From assembly GCA_021777835.1 (NCBI GenBank), contig JAJYDC010000009.1, positions 43,794 through 107,793 on the forward strand: a stretch of DNA of 64,000 nucleotides. Reading direction: 5' to 3'. The DNA comes from Bacteroidota bacterium. GTDB lineage: Bacteria; Bacteroidota; Ignavibacteria; Ignavibacteriales; Ignavibacteriaceae. Under the pieces are notes generated by a model. That model saw only the letters and a program-made list of their open reading frames with translations, searched no databases and was not told where the DNA came from. The translations under genes and the position numbers were made by a program. The number at the start of each line of letters is the position of its first letter. The stretch's first letter is position 1. Below are positions 8,922 to 17,417 of this stretch, one piece after another.

Positions 8922-9494
8922 TTAGTTTGTTTTGATTCCTATAATTCCATAATGGTATGGCGGTAATTGAATTACTTCACTGTCTATTGTAAAGCCTCCC
9001 TGTTCAATCCACGCTATGCATTGTTCAGGCTTTGGTCTAATATCTAATGAAGGACCTCTTGGTGTTGAGGATGAATAAATCCAATGAATAATTCCGACCT
9101 TTGCGCCATTTCTTAATACCCGGTATGCTTCCTTTAATAATGCCAGCGGGTCTTCCGCATGAAGGATATTAAAAAGCATTGCGTAATCGATTGAATCTTC
9201 TTTTAATCCTGTACCCTCCTTGGCGAAGTCAATCTGTTTAATTATAATATTTGAAAGTTTTTCTAGTTTTACTTTTCTTTTTAAGCTGCTTATCATTTCC
9301 CTTTCAATATCCAGCGCATATAGATTACCTTTTATGATTTTAGCCGCTGGTATTGTAAAGGTGCCATAACCGGATCCAAGTTCTATCGCGTCAGAAATTG
9401 CGTCATCAAATTTAAGCTTACTAAAAATATATTGAGGATTAAAGAATGATTCCCAGTATTTTTCTTCAGGCATCCCACTTTCGCGAATCTTCAT
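8922..9494 (-). CDS. Class I SAM-dependent methyltransferase
   Basis: 190 residues. The Rossmann methyltransferase motifs are visible in order: motif I ELGSGYGTF (about 38-46), an acidic post-I element ALDIE (about 59-63), a motif near QIDFAKEG, motif IV-like DYAMLFNILH, and EAYRVLRNGAKVGIIHW typical of UbiE/Methyltransf_11 proteins. The family methylates small molecules or proteins with S-adenosylmethionine; the acceptor cannot be told from sequence. It stands alone, convergent with the cytochrome gene. Start ATG 9494. Confidence 0.85.
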   Translation of the reverse strand: MKIRESGMPEEKYWESFFNPQYIFSKLKFDDAISDAIELGSGYGTFTIPAAKIIKGNLYALDIEREMISSLKRKVKLEKLSNIIIKQIDFAKEGTGLKEDSIDYAMLFNILHAEDPLALLKEAYRVLRNGAKVGIIHWIYSSSTPRGPSLDIRPKPEQCIAWIEQGGFTIDSEVIQLPPYHYGIIGIKTN

Positions 9495-9839
9495 TTATTG
9501 TAAATAATAATTTATAAAATAGTAAATACATTTTTGTAAAAATAATAAGATATCACCGAAAGTGGCAATGATGAATTAATGGAGTATGGAATATAGAGTA
9601 TACGTAAAAAAGGAATAAGAAAATTGTTCATTTTAGAGTAGTTACTAAGACACAAATGCATAATTCATAATACATTATTTTTGTTAGGCTTTCACATAAG
9701 AAATTATATTGGTGAATTATTCTTGTAGGATTCTCAGTAAGCTTTCGCACAAGTGTTAGATGATGCTCAATAAAAGGAATTGTCTTGATGATAAATAAAA
9801 AAGTTTTCTATAATTCTAAATTGATTTTTAGAAAGTAGA
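9495..9839. other. Divergent intergenic region carrying a 26-bp repeat
   Basis: 345 bases between a methyltransferase gene (-) and an MFS gene (+). It contains the second copy of the 26-bp element at 9579-9604. No small gene or clear promoter found. Confidence 0.5.
9579..9604 (+). repeat. 26-bp interspersed repeat, copy 2
   Basis: Matches 4011-4036 at 23 of 26 positions, with differences at three scattered bases. Intergenic in both cases; the flanking sequence is not obviously similar. Confidence 0.45.
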
Positions 9840-11150
9840 ATGATGTTTTCTATTTCGGGAATAATTGAAAACCTGATTCATTCGATACGAAGGTGGGTAT
9901 CACCATGGTATCTGGCTTACGCAATTTTAGGCGCTGTTTCCACTGCGATAATTCCGGTGTTACTGCCGTTAATAGTAACTTCATCATCGCATAATCTATC
10001 TAATGTTGCATGGGTAATGGGTGTTTATAATCTTGGTATTTTAACCTCACCTTTATGGGGAAATCTAAACGATAAAAAACACATACCACGCTTAATATTT
10101 TTCAGCAGCTTTTTTTCTTTGATGGTTAGTTTAGCCGTATTACCATTTATAATATCACTCTTAGGCTGGTTAATTATTTCATTTCTACTGGGAACTAGTA
10201 CTGCTGCAGTCGTTACAATTTCAACCTTATTTGTAGTTGAATATAATCCTCAATCAGAGTGGACACAAAGGATCGGATGGCTTCAAAGCTTCAATGGATC
10301 AGGACAAACAATAGGTTTGTTCATCGCTGCATTCTTTTCAGCGAGTAAATTATATAATGAAGGAATATGGATAGGAGCTGCATTGCTCATTCCAGCAATT
10401 GTACTTGGTCATTTAGGGTTGCCGGTGAAGAAAAGTAAAATGTCTATGCCAAGCAAATTAAAACATTTGGACTTTCGGAAGATAGCAAATTTCGGTAAGA
10501 CAGAATTAATTGGCGGTGGTATAATTAGGCATTCACATATCTTAAATCTAAGCGCATTGCGCAGTATTAAAAAATTGCTATCGACTCGTTTAGGATTTTT
10601 CATCATCACCTGGTTTTTATCCGCCTTTGGCGCAGCTTCATTTTTCTCATACTTCCCTATCTTGATGAACACATCCTATCATGTATCCCCGGGTGCAACT
10701 TCTTTAATATACGCTATTGCAGGCGCAGCCGGCATAGCTTTATATACCGGAAGTACAAAGATCTCTGAGAAATTAGGTGTTCAGAGAGTATATAAATTGG
10801 GAATCTTAATAAGACTAATTGGATTTGCATTATTACTGCTGCTCATATTCTATAAAATACCCGCAATGCCTGAAATAGCATCACTTGCTTTTGCGATAAT
10901 AATACTATCCTGGCCTATACTAAGCGTTACAAGCACAACATTAACAGCTGAGCTATCCCCTGTAAGCGAAGGTGAAGCTATGGGATTGTACAATGCATCC
11001 GGTGCAGTTGCTACTGTACTCGGCACTTTTATTGGAGGAGCTTTAATAAATTTTGTTGGATTTAGCGCGATTTCTATTCTCGGTGTCTGTGGACTTGGAT
11101 TATCTTTATTAATAACTATGAAGGTTCATAAAAGTACAACTGAGCCATAA
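9840..11150 (+). CDS. Major facilitator superfamily transporter
   Basis: 436 residues, the normal MFS length. Two blocks of about six hydrophobic helices are separated by a central cytoplasmic loop, residues about 197-250, rich in Lys and Arg. The loop between helices 2 and 3 carries GNLNDKKHIPR, matching the MFS G-x-L-x-D-R-x-G-R-R signature in degenerate form. Substrate is not predictable; drug or sugar efflux are both possible. The start is ATG 9840, with a second ATG directly after it. It has no operon partners. Confidence 0.87.
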   Translation: MMFSISGIIENLIHSIRRWVSPWYLAYAILGAVSTAIIPVLLPLIVTSSSHNLSNVAWVMGVYNLGILTSPLWGNLNDKKHIPRLIFFSSFFSLMVSLAVLPFIISLLGWLIISFLLGTSTAAVVTISTLFVVEYNPQSEWTQRIGWLQSFNGSGQTIGLFIAAFFSASKLYNEGIWIGAALLIPAIVLGHLGLPVKKSKMSMPSKLKHLDFRKIANFGKTELIGGGIIRHSHILNLSALRSIKKLLSTRLGFFIITWFLSAFGAASFFSYFPILMNTSYHVSPGATSLIYAIAGAAGIALYTGSTKISEKLGVQRVYKLGILIRLIGFALLLLLIFYKIPAMPEIASLAFAIIILSWPILSVTSTTLTAELSPVSEGEAMGLYNASGAVATVLGTFIGGALINFVGFSAISILGVCGLGLSLLITMKVHKSTTEP

Positions 11151-11804
11151 ATTCCTTTGACTTTCCCTCTCAAAAGTTGACGATGCACATTATTCAAATT
11201 GAAGTCCTTTTTATTTGAATTCTATTTGTCTAGAAGCTGATCTAAACAATCAAACGACATTTTATCGTTTTATAGGACATATAGTTTCTCAATTATTTTG
11301 TCGATTTGCTTGTCCGCCGTTTTTGACAATCAACTAAATGTGAGAAAGCCATACTATTCGTTTTTAGCTCATTTTCGGCACTTATTACTTTGGGCATGTC
11401 TTGTACCTATCTTGTACTTAACCTGCTCTTATTTTATACTTGTCTAAAATTTATCTTGACTTATCTTATACTTGACTTGCACCTGTAATTTGGAGTCTGC
11501 CATTTTAGCAGATGGTGAGAAATTATGGTGTGTAAAGTTGCGTTTTGTTTTCGCTAATCTGCAGATCTAAGAAACTTCATCTCAGGTTGAAATAAATACT
11601 TTTCAAAGTAAAATATTATTTAACTTTTGCTCTCATTTAACAAACCAGAACAAAGTCTTTTCTGTTAAGATCTGGAATAACAATAAATTTTAAATAGAGA
11701 CTGAAACTCACCAATTGTGTACTTCAACAATATCGTGCAAAAGTACGATATAAATATAAGTTTCTTTTTATTATTATAAAATTAATCCTATAGTCAAGCC
11801 TTTT
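11151..11804. other. Long convergent intergenic region with degenerate TTGTAC-type repeats
   Basis: 654 bases between the stops of the MFS gene (+) and cydB (-). No credible gene. Around 11399-11485 a loose series of CTTGTAC/CTTATAC/CTTGAC units occurs about every 10-20 bases. A weak inverted repeat, TATCGT...ACGATA, is at 11731-11750. Confidence 0.5.
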
Positions 11805-12821
11805 CTAATAGCTTTCTTTTGTAATAACTACCTTACCCTTAAATATCCTATAGACGAATATTGTATATGCTATCACTATCGGCATCCCTATTAGTGCAAT
11901 GTACAGCATAGCTGTTAAAGATGTTTTAGAAGAGGCTGAATTATAAACAGTCAAGCTGAAATCCAAATCGATATTCGAAGGTACAATTCTTGGGAATAAA
12001 CTTAATGCCGTTAGCCCTATCATTGAAATAATGGTCAGCGAGGAAAAAATCAATGCTCTAAAATACTTTTGTGCTTTTACAAAAACAGGGATTAATACAA
12101 TTGAAACTAACAGCAATATAAAGAGAATCCAGAACAATGGACTTTTTAATAAACCGTTAAATTGAAATGGTGCTTCGAACAATGTAAAAAAGGAAGTAAG
12201 TGCGTATAATAATACTGTCGTCATCCATAGTTTATTAACGTACGGCTGCACTTTTTCATTTATAGATCCTTCGGTTTTAATCATTAGATATATTGAGCCA
12301 TGCATTGAAAATAAAGCTAGACTGACCAGCCCTACAAGAATAGCATAGGCATTAAGCAGTTGAGGAAATCTGCCAATGTACATCCCGCTAATATCTATCG
12401 GTAAACCGCTAACAATATTTCCTACTGCTACGCCAAATAATATTGCCGGCAGCAGACTTCCTATTCCGAAGAAGTAATCCCAAAGTTTTTTCCATCCAGG
12501 CGAAGAAACCTTTCCTCTGAATTCAAATGAAATAGCTCTAAAAATAAGAGCCGCAAGCAATAACATGAATGGAATATAAAAGCCGCTAAATACTGTAGCA
12601 TACACTACCGGAAACGCTGCAAATAATGCTCCACCTGCTGTAAGCAGCCAGACTTCATTTCCATCCCATACCGGACCGATTGAGTTTAAGTATACCCTTT
12701 TGGCTGTTTCGTCTTTTGTGAAAAGATATAATACCCCTACACCTAAATCGAAACCGTCCAATACTGCATAACCCATAATTAGAATGATAATCAGTAGAAA
12801 CCAAACAGTGTTTAAGTCCAT
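11805..12821 (-). CDS. cydB: Cytochrome bd-type oxidase subunit II
   Basis: 338 residues with about eight or nine membrane helices. The N-terminus has MGYAVLDGFDLGVG followed by the NSIGPVWDGNEVWLL block, both diagnostic of CydB. The subunit stabilises CydA and the heme b/d centre in the cytoplasmic membrane. Its ATG overlaps the cydA stop by one base (TAATG), so the two are translationally coupled. Length is usual for the short-loop bd family. I saw no small CydX-like gene after it. Confidence 0.96.
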   Translation of the reverse strand: MDLNTVWFLLIIILIMGYAVLDGFDLGVGVLYLFTKDETAKRVYLNSIGPVWDGNEVWLLTAGGALFAAFPVVYATVFSGFYIPFMLLLAALIFRAISFEFRGKVSSPGWKKLWDYFFGIGSLLPAILFGVAVGNIVSGLPIDISGMYIGRFPQLLNAYAILVGLVSLALFSMHGSIYLMIKTEGSINEKVQPYVNKLWMTTVLLYALTSFFTLFEAPFQFNGLLKSPLFWILFILLLVSIVLIPVFVKAQKYFRALIFSSLTIISMIGLTALSLFPRIVPSNIDLDFSLTVYNSASSKTSLTAMLYIALIGMPIVIAYTIFVYRIFKGKVVITKESY

Positions 12822-14155
12822 TATGATAACTCCTCCTTTACAATTGAAGGTTCAGGTCCGTGCTTAATTTCTTTTACAAGTAAATAGACATACAATGAGC
12901 CGATAAGCAAATAAATCAGCGCAAACATTATAATCGAGAATAAAATATCACCAGCCGGTACGTTTGCAGAAACAGCATCGGATGTTCGCATTACATTATA
13001 AATTATCCATGGCTGCCTGCCCACCTCGGCAGATATCCACCCAAGTTCACACGCAATTACTGGTAATGGAATAGCCCAAATAAACATTCTAAGTATAATT
13101 TTTGTATCCCATAATTTATTTTTTATTATTAAGTAGGTTGCCATCATCATAAGTAGAATAAATATCATTCCAAGCACCACCATATTATGGTATGCAACGA
13201 ATGTAATAAATAACGGCGGTAAGTCATTAGCGGGGAATGCGTTTATTCCTAACACTTTAGCATTAAAATCGCCGAATGCAAGCCAACTAAGAAGCCCGGG
13301 TATCTCAACTTTCGCTTTTAATTCAGGCGGAGGCATTATTGGAACTGCAAACACTGCCAGAGGGGCTCCAGTTTGGGAAGTATATAGACCTTGTATTGCT
13401 GCAAACTTTGCAGGTTGATATTTAGCTACTTCCCTGCCGCTTTCATGCCCAAATGGGAATAATTCAAGTAAGGAAACTATTAAACCAAAATACACGGCAA
13501 TTTTCATCGAACGCTTAGCAAGTTCTGTTTCTTTGTTTTTTAGAATTAAGTAAGCTGAAACTCCGGCAACCATAAAAGCACCGGCTATCAGGCCGGCATC
13601 TATTGTGTGCAGGAATCTGATTACTGTTGATGGATTAAATACTGCATCCCAAAAATTGGTAAGTACAGCACGCCCGTTTTCGATAATATATCCAGCCGGC
13701 GTTTGCATCCATGATCCTGCAACGATAATCCAGAATGCGGATATTGTTGCTCCGATAGCAACCATCCATATTGAAAATAAATGAACTCCTCTTGATACTT
13801 TATCTCTTCCGAATAAATATAAACCTAGAAATGTTGATTCAAGGAAAAAGGCAAATACTCCTTCAGCAGCTAATGGAGCTCCAAATATATCGCCTACAAA
13901 TTTAGAGTACTCTGCCCAGTTAGTGCCGAACTGAAATTCCATAACTATTCCGGTAGCTACACCGATGGAGAATGTAAGGGCTAGGATTTTGCCAAAGAAA
14001 TTACCTGCTCTAATGAAAACTTCTTCTTTTCTTTTATATCCAAAAGTTTCAATAATTACAAGGAGCCATGCTAATCCGATAGATACTGGAGGAAATAAGA
14101 AATGAAAACCAACAGTCATTGCAAACTGTATTCTCGACAATAAAACTGCGTCCAT
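12821..14155 (-). CDS. cydA: Cytochrome bd-type oxidase subunit I, short Q-loop type
   Basis: 444 residues, clearly shorter than the E. coli type, so a short Q-loop form. Likely heme ligands: His18 (TVGFHFLFP), His183 (RFLHT) and Met325 (YHNMVVLG). Glu98 and Glu106 of the proton-channel region are present, as are the GREVAKYQPAK block (240-250) and GRQPW (379-383). Two departures stand out by eye alignment with E. coli CydA. The glutamate after the QPAK motif (Glu257 in E. coli) is Gln255 (AAIQG), and the FRIM motif around the heme ligand is YHNM, losing the conserved arginine. The enzyme should still be a bd-family oxidase, but quinol binding may differ. RBS GGGAG precedes ATG 14155. Confidence 0.95.
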   Translation of the reverse strand: MDAVLLSRIQFAMTVGFHFLFPPVSIGLAWLLVIIETFGYKRKEEVFIRAGNFFGKILALTFSIGVATGIVMEFQFGTNWAEYSKFVGDIFGAPLAAEGVFAFFLESTFLGLYLFGRDKVSRGVHLFSIWMVAIGATISAFWIIVAGSWMQTPAGYIIENGRAVLTNFWDAVFNPSTVIRFLHTIDAGLIAGAFMVAGVSAYLILKNKETELAKRSMKIAVYFGLIVSLLELFPFGHESGREVAKYQPAKFAAIQGLYTSQTGAPLAVFAVPIMPPPELKAKVEIPGLLSWLAFGDFNAKVLGINAFPANDLPPLFITFVAYHNMVVLGMIFILLMMMATYLIIKNKLWDTKIILRMFIWAIPLPVIACELGWISAEVGRQPWIIYNVMRTSDAVSANVPAGDILFSIIMFALIYLLIGSLYVYLLVKEIKHGPEPSIVKEELS

Positions 14156-14940
14156 ATATCAACTCCCAAATTAAGTTATGATATTTTCATGGCTTCGAGC
14201 AAACAACTATTATTCCAAGATTACCGATATTATATATAGAATATTGTTGATAATTTAAGGAAATTGAGTAGTTGTGATCATAATTACCGAAATTAATTCT
14301 CGATATTTGAAGGATTGCGAAACATGCTTCTCTTTGTTGAGAAAGTCAAATGTGAAATATTGCAGACAATTATAAAAAGATTACAACGAACTTTATTTGT
14401 AATTGCTATTTACCCATTAGTGTCACACCAGTCATTGTTTTAAATAATTCTTTTATCACAAAGCAGGAAGAAATCAACATAGATTAATATTAGTGCTATA
14501 ATAATAGATTTTATAATTAATTGTTTAGGGAGACAACAGCTAATATTAAAAACTTTTCTGCCACAGGGTACAAAAGTGAACGATGAATCCCGCTAAGAAT
14601 TTTTGAACTCATTTTTGTTTAATTCAATTTCAAATTGAGTTTTATGTTCAAAGCAAAAAAATATTTACTGTTGCAACGTCGGTAATAAATCTAATATTCT
14701 TTTCTTCATTTTTTATAGACTCTACTAGCTTTATTAATGTAAAATAATTTCCACAGACATTTTTTAATGCATTTATTTTTCTCTCATAAGAGAACCATAT
14801 CGTGTTTTTTCTCACACATGGAAAGAAAATCTTACAAATTTGATGAATTTACTTACAATACTTTGGTTTGCTTTTTGACTACAGACTGCAGTCATTAAAA
14901 AATGACACAATTAAAATACTTATAAAAATTCGGGGTCATT
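14156..14940. other. Divergent regulatory region between cydAB and the multiheme cytochrome cluster
   Basis: 785 bases without a credible gene. It separates oppositely transcribed respiratory modules. Near the plus-strand gene it holds a 10-bp perfect palindrome (14884-14893) overlapping a second small stem (GTCAT 14891-14895 with ATGAC 14902-14906). Nothing else recognisable. Confidence 0.55.
14884..14893. promoter_or_regulatory. Palindrome upstream of the nonaheme cytochrome gene, possible operator
   Basis: GACTGCAGTC is a perfect 10-bp palindrome 47 bases before ATG 14941, and an overlapping stem can form with ATGAC downstream. It could be a repressor or activator site; I do not recognise the regulator. 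Confidence 0.3.
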
Positions 14941-16545
14941 ATGAAACTTAAAATTGTTACTTTAATCTTTGTCCTGGCAATGGCGGCAAATTTTTCCTTT
15001 GCCCAGGATTTCTATCTGGGAGTAGGGACGCCTGGCGATCCGCAAGGTACCTCCTGCGCTACTTGCCACTCATCAAGCGGTATAGCAGATAATACTCCTT
15101 ACTATGATTCATGGAAACTTACAAAACATGCTCAAGCTTATGATTCGCTAAGCGGTATATTAAACTATAGCTGTTTGCAATGTCACACCACAGGCTGGAA
15201 TGCTGCTGTTAAAAACGGTGGTGCAGATGAATATGTCAAAGCCGATACATCACAAAAACATGGATACACAATTACAGATGCTACAGGTTTCAATAGGACC
15301 AAGAACATCGGCTGCGAAGATTGCCATGGTCCTCTTGGGGATAGCAGCGGTACCTTACCGTCAATTGATCACTGGGGATTCTTGAACAACGGTACTACAA
15401 ATGTACCTAGCGTTGCTGCAAGTGTATGCGGTTCATGCCATTCAGGCTCACACAATCCTTACCTCGACGAGTGGCAATTATCGGTACATGCTTCTTCTAC
15501 ATCAGGTAACCCAACTATTACTAATGTAGTTATTAAAAATAAATCATGCGTAAGATGCCACGTAGCTCAAAACTTTATCTCATATATTAAGAATCCTACT
15601 GCATATAGAGATACTATTTTAGTTACAGGTGCAAATATTCAACCAATTACTTGCGCGGCTTGCCATGATCCGCATAGCGCTGCTAATGAAAAACAACTTA
15701 GAATGGCAGTAACAAACAAAGCAGTTATTTGCGATGCATGCCATAGTGTTTATCTTGATTCAGTAAACGTAAAGACAGCCGTGCATGAAGATAACGGACC
15801 TGCATTAGACGGTGCAGCTACTTTTGGATATAGGTATCCGGGACAGACTTACTCGAATTCAGCACATACTTTTGCGGCTACAAAGAGATGTATTACTTGC
15901 CACGTTTATGCTTCCACAACAGGCGGCGTAACAAATACAGGTCATACATTTGAGCCAAGAGTAGCAGCGTGCGCAACATGCCATCCTGACTATTATTCAA
16001 ACGTTGATACTTCAAATTTTGCAAAAAGATTTGACTATGACGGAGTTCAAACAACAACTGATAGTCTAATGGCCGTATTACAGGCAAAGTTAAACAAAGC
16101 TACTCACTCAGATTCAACTTCAATGGCATTCCTTGAAGCTAATTACAACCTGGCTGCAGTTTCCGGAGACGGAAGTCATGGTGTTCATAATACACGTCTT
16201 GAACAAAAACTATTGACTGATGCTATTGCTAACTTTACTCCATCAGGTGTAAGTGATGTTAAAAATAATAATACATTACCAATTACTTACAGTCTAAGTC
16301 AAAATTATCCTAATCCGTTTAATCCAACAACTACTATTGACTTCTCAATTCCTGAAGCTGGAAGTGTTAAGATTACGGTTTATGATGCACTAGGTAAGCA
16401 AATTACCACACTGGTTAATTCATTCATGAACCGTGGAAATTACAAAGCTACCTGGAATGCAGTTTCTTATGCTTCAGGTGTTTATTTCTACAGAATTGAA
16501 GCTAAGAATTTCTTAATGGTTAAGAAAATGGTTCTACTTAAATAA
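14941..16545 (+). CDS. Nine-heme c-type cytochrome with T9SS sorting domain
   Basis: 534 residues. A signal peptide ends near residue 21 (SFAQ). Nine canonical CXXCH motifs follow: CATCH, CLQCH, CEDCH, CGSCH, CVRCH, CAACH, CDACH, CITCH and CATCH, between residues about 37 and 345, with extra histidines available for bis-His ligation. A heme-free stretch of about 100 residues leads to a T9SS sorting domain at 450-534: QNYPNPFNPTTTI, VYDALGKQITTLV and SGVYFYRIEA. Inferred role: an electron carrier delivered to the cell surface or medium by type IX secretion. First gene of the cytochrome cluster, diverging from cydAB; an 88-base gap precedes the next gene. Confidence 0.93.
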   Translation: MKLKIVTLIFVLAMAANFSFAQDFYLGVGTPGDPQGTSCATCHSSSGIADNTPYYDSWKLTKHAQAYDSLSGILNYSCLQCHTTGWNAAVKNGGADEYVKADTSQKHGYTITDATGFNRTKNIGCEDCHGPLGDSSGTLPSIDHWGFLNNGTTNVPSVAASVCGSCHSGSHNPYLDEWQLSVHASSTSGNPTITNVVIKNKSCVRCHVAQNFISYIKNPTAYRDTILVTGANIQPITCAACHDPHSAANEKQLRMAVTNKAVICDACHSVYLDSVNVKTAVHEDNGPALDGAATFGYRYPGQTYSNSAHTFAATKRCITCHVYASTTGGVTNTGHTFEPRVAACATCHPDYYSNVDTSNFAKRFDYDGVQTTTDSLMAVLQAKLNKATHSDSTSMAFLEANYNLAAVSGDGSHGVHNTRLEQKLLTDAIANFTPSGVSDVKNNNTLPITYSLSQNYPNPFNPTTTIDFSIPEAGSVKITVYDALGKQITTLVNSFMNRGNYKATWNAVSYASGVYFYRIEAKNFLMVKKMVLLK

Positions 16546-16633
16546 CAAAAATGTCAGAGTAGAGTTCATATTTGTTATATCATGGCAAGTATGATCTCTA
16601 CATTTTTTACAACCTCAATTCAAAGGAGGAAAA

Positions 16634-17209
16634 ATGTTAGGTAAATTATTAATCCCAGTGCTTCTGCTTTCGTCTTCTCTGCTGTTAGCTGCTGCGGATT
16701 CAACAAAGACTGCTGAAATGCCAAAGCATGGTTTTATAGGTGCAACGGCATGCGGTATGTGTCATCATACTGACAAACAAGGGAAGCAATTGGAGATTTG
16801 GCAGAACAGTAAACATGCTAATGCCTATAAAACTCTTCAAACAGATGAAGCAAATAAAATCGCAAAGGATAAAGGATTCACAACTCCTGCAGCTGAAACT
16901 CCTGAATGTTTGAAATGTCATTCGCCAGCTTACAATGTTGATAAATCAATGCTCGGTCCTAAATACAATATAGCTGATGGTGTTCAATGCGAAACTTGTC
17001 ATGGCGGCGGTGCTGATTACAAAATGCTATCTATTATGAAAGATAAAGAAAAAGCTGTAGCTAATGGTTTAGTTATGCACGATGATCTTAAAACTTTCTG
17101 TGCTACTTGCCATAATTCAGAAAGCCCAACTTTCAAAGCAGATAAAGCTATTGATATAAATGCAATGTGGGATAAAATAAAGCACCCAATACCACAGGAT
17201 GCAAAGTAA
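16634..17209 (+). CDS. Tetraheme cytochrome c554-like periplasmic protein
   Basis: 191 residues. A signal peptide (about 1-21, LLAAA) is followed by four CXXCH motifs: CGMCH near 40, CLKCH near 93, CETCH near 122 and CATCH near 157. The pattern GATACGMCH, then EIWQNSKHANAYKTL, resembles the cytochrome c554/c-prime family, in which the tetraheme fold shuttles electrons in the periplasm. A strong AGGAGGA site (16624-16630) precedes the ATG, unusual among its neighbours and suggesting high expression. In this cluster it is a natural periplasmic link between inner-membrane donors and the outer-membrane module. Confidence 0.92.
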   Translation: MLGKLLIPVLLLSSSLLLAAADSTKTAEMPKHGFIGATACGMCHHTDKQGKQLEIWQNSKHANAYKTLQTDEANKIAKDKGFTTPAAETPECLKCHSPAYNVDKSMLGPKYNIADGVQCETCHGGGADYKMLSIMKDKEKAVANGLVMHDDLKTFCATCHNSESPTFKADKAIDINAMWDKIKHPIPQDAK

Positions 17210-17294
17210 TTTATATATAATTGTCATTGGGCAATATGTATAAAATAATTATTGACATGTATAAAATTATATCTTTTAAAATAATTCTCTAGGG

Positions 17295-17341
17295 CAAAGC
17301 GAGATTCTACAATCAATCATAAACTCGTGACTCTCGCTTTG
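17295..17341. repeat. Inverted repeat between the tetraheme and barrel genes
   Basis: CAAAGCGAGA (17295-17304) and TCTCGCTTTG (17332-17341) form a perfect 10-bp stem with a 27-nt loop in a 208-base gap. There is no immediate T-run, so it may be an mRNA processing or stability element or a weak terminator rather than a classical one. Confidence 0.5.
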
Positions 17342-17417
17342 GCCAAAGGGGTATCTAATAGGGTAACAGCAATATAATTTTTTTTGACAGCTTTGTTTAG
17401 AAAAAACGAAAACTAAT

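Noticed and set aside
11731..11750. Inverted repeat TATCGT...ACGATA after cydB as terminator
   Set aside because: Only 6 perfect pairs, no T-tract, and 55 bases beyond the stop codon; too weak to call.
17384..17417. TTGACA promoter directly before the barrel gene
   Set aside because: No acceptable -10 at the right spacing, and it would leave almost no leader.
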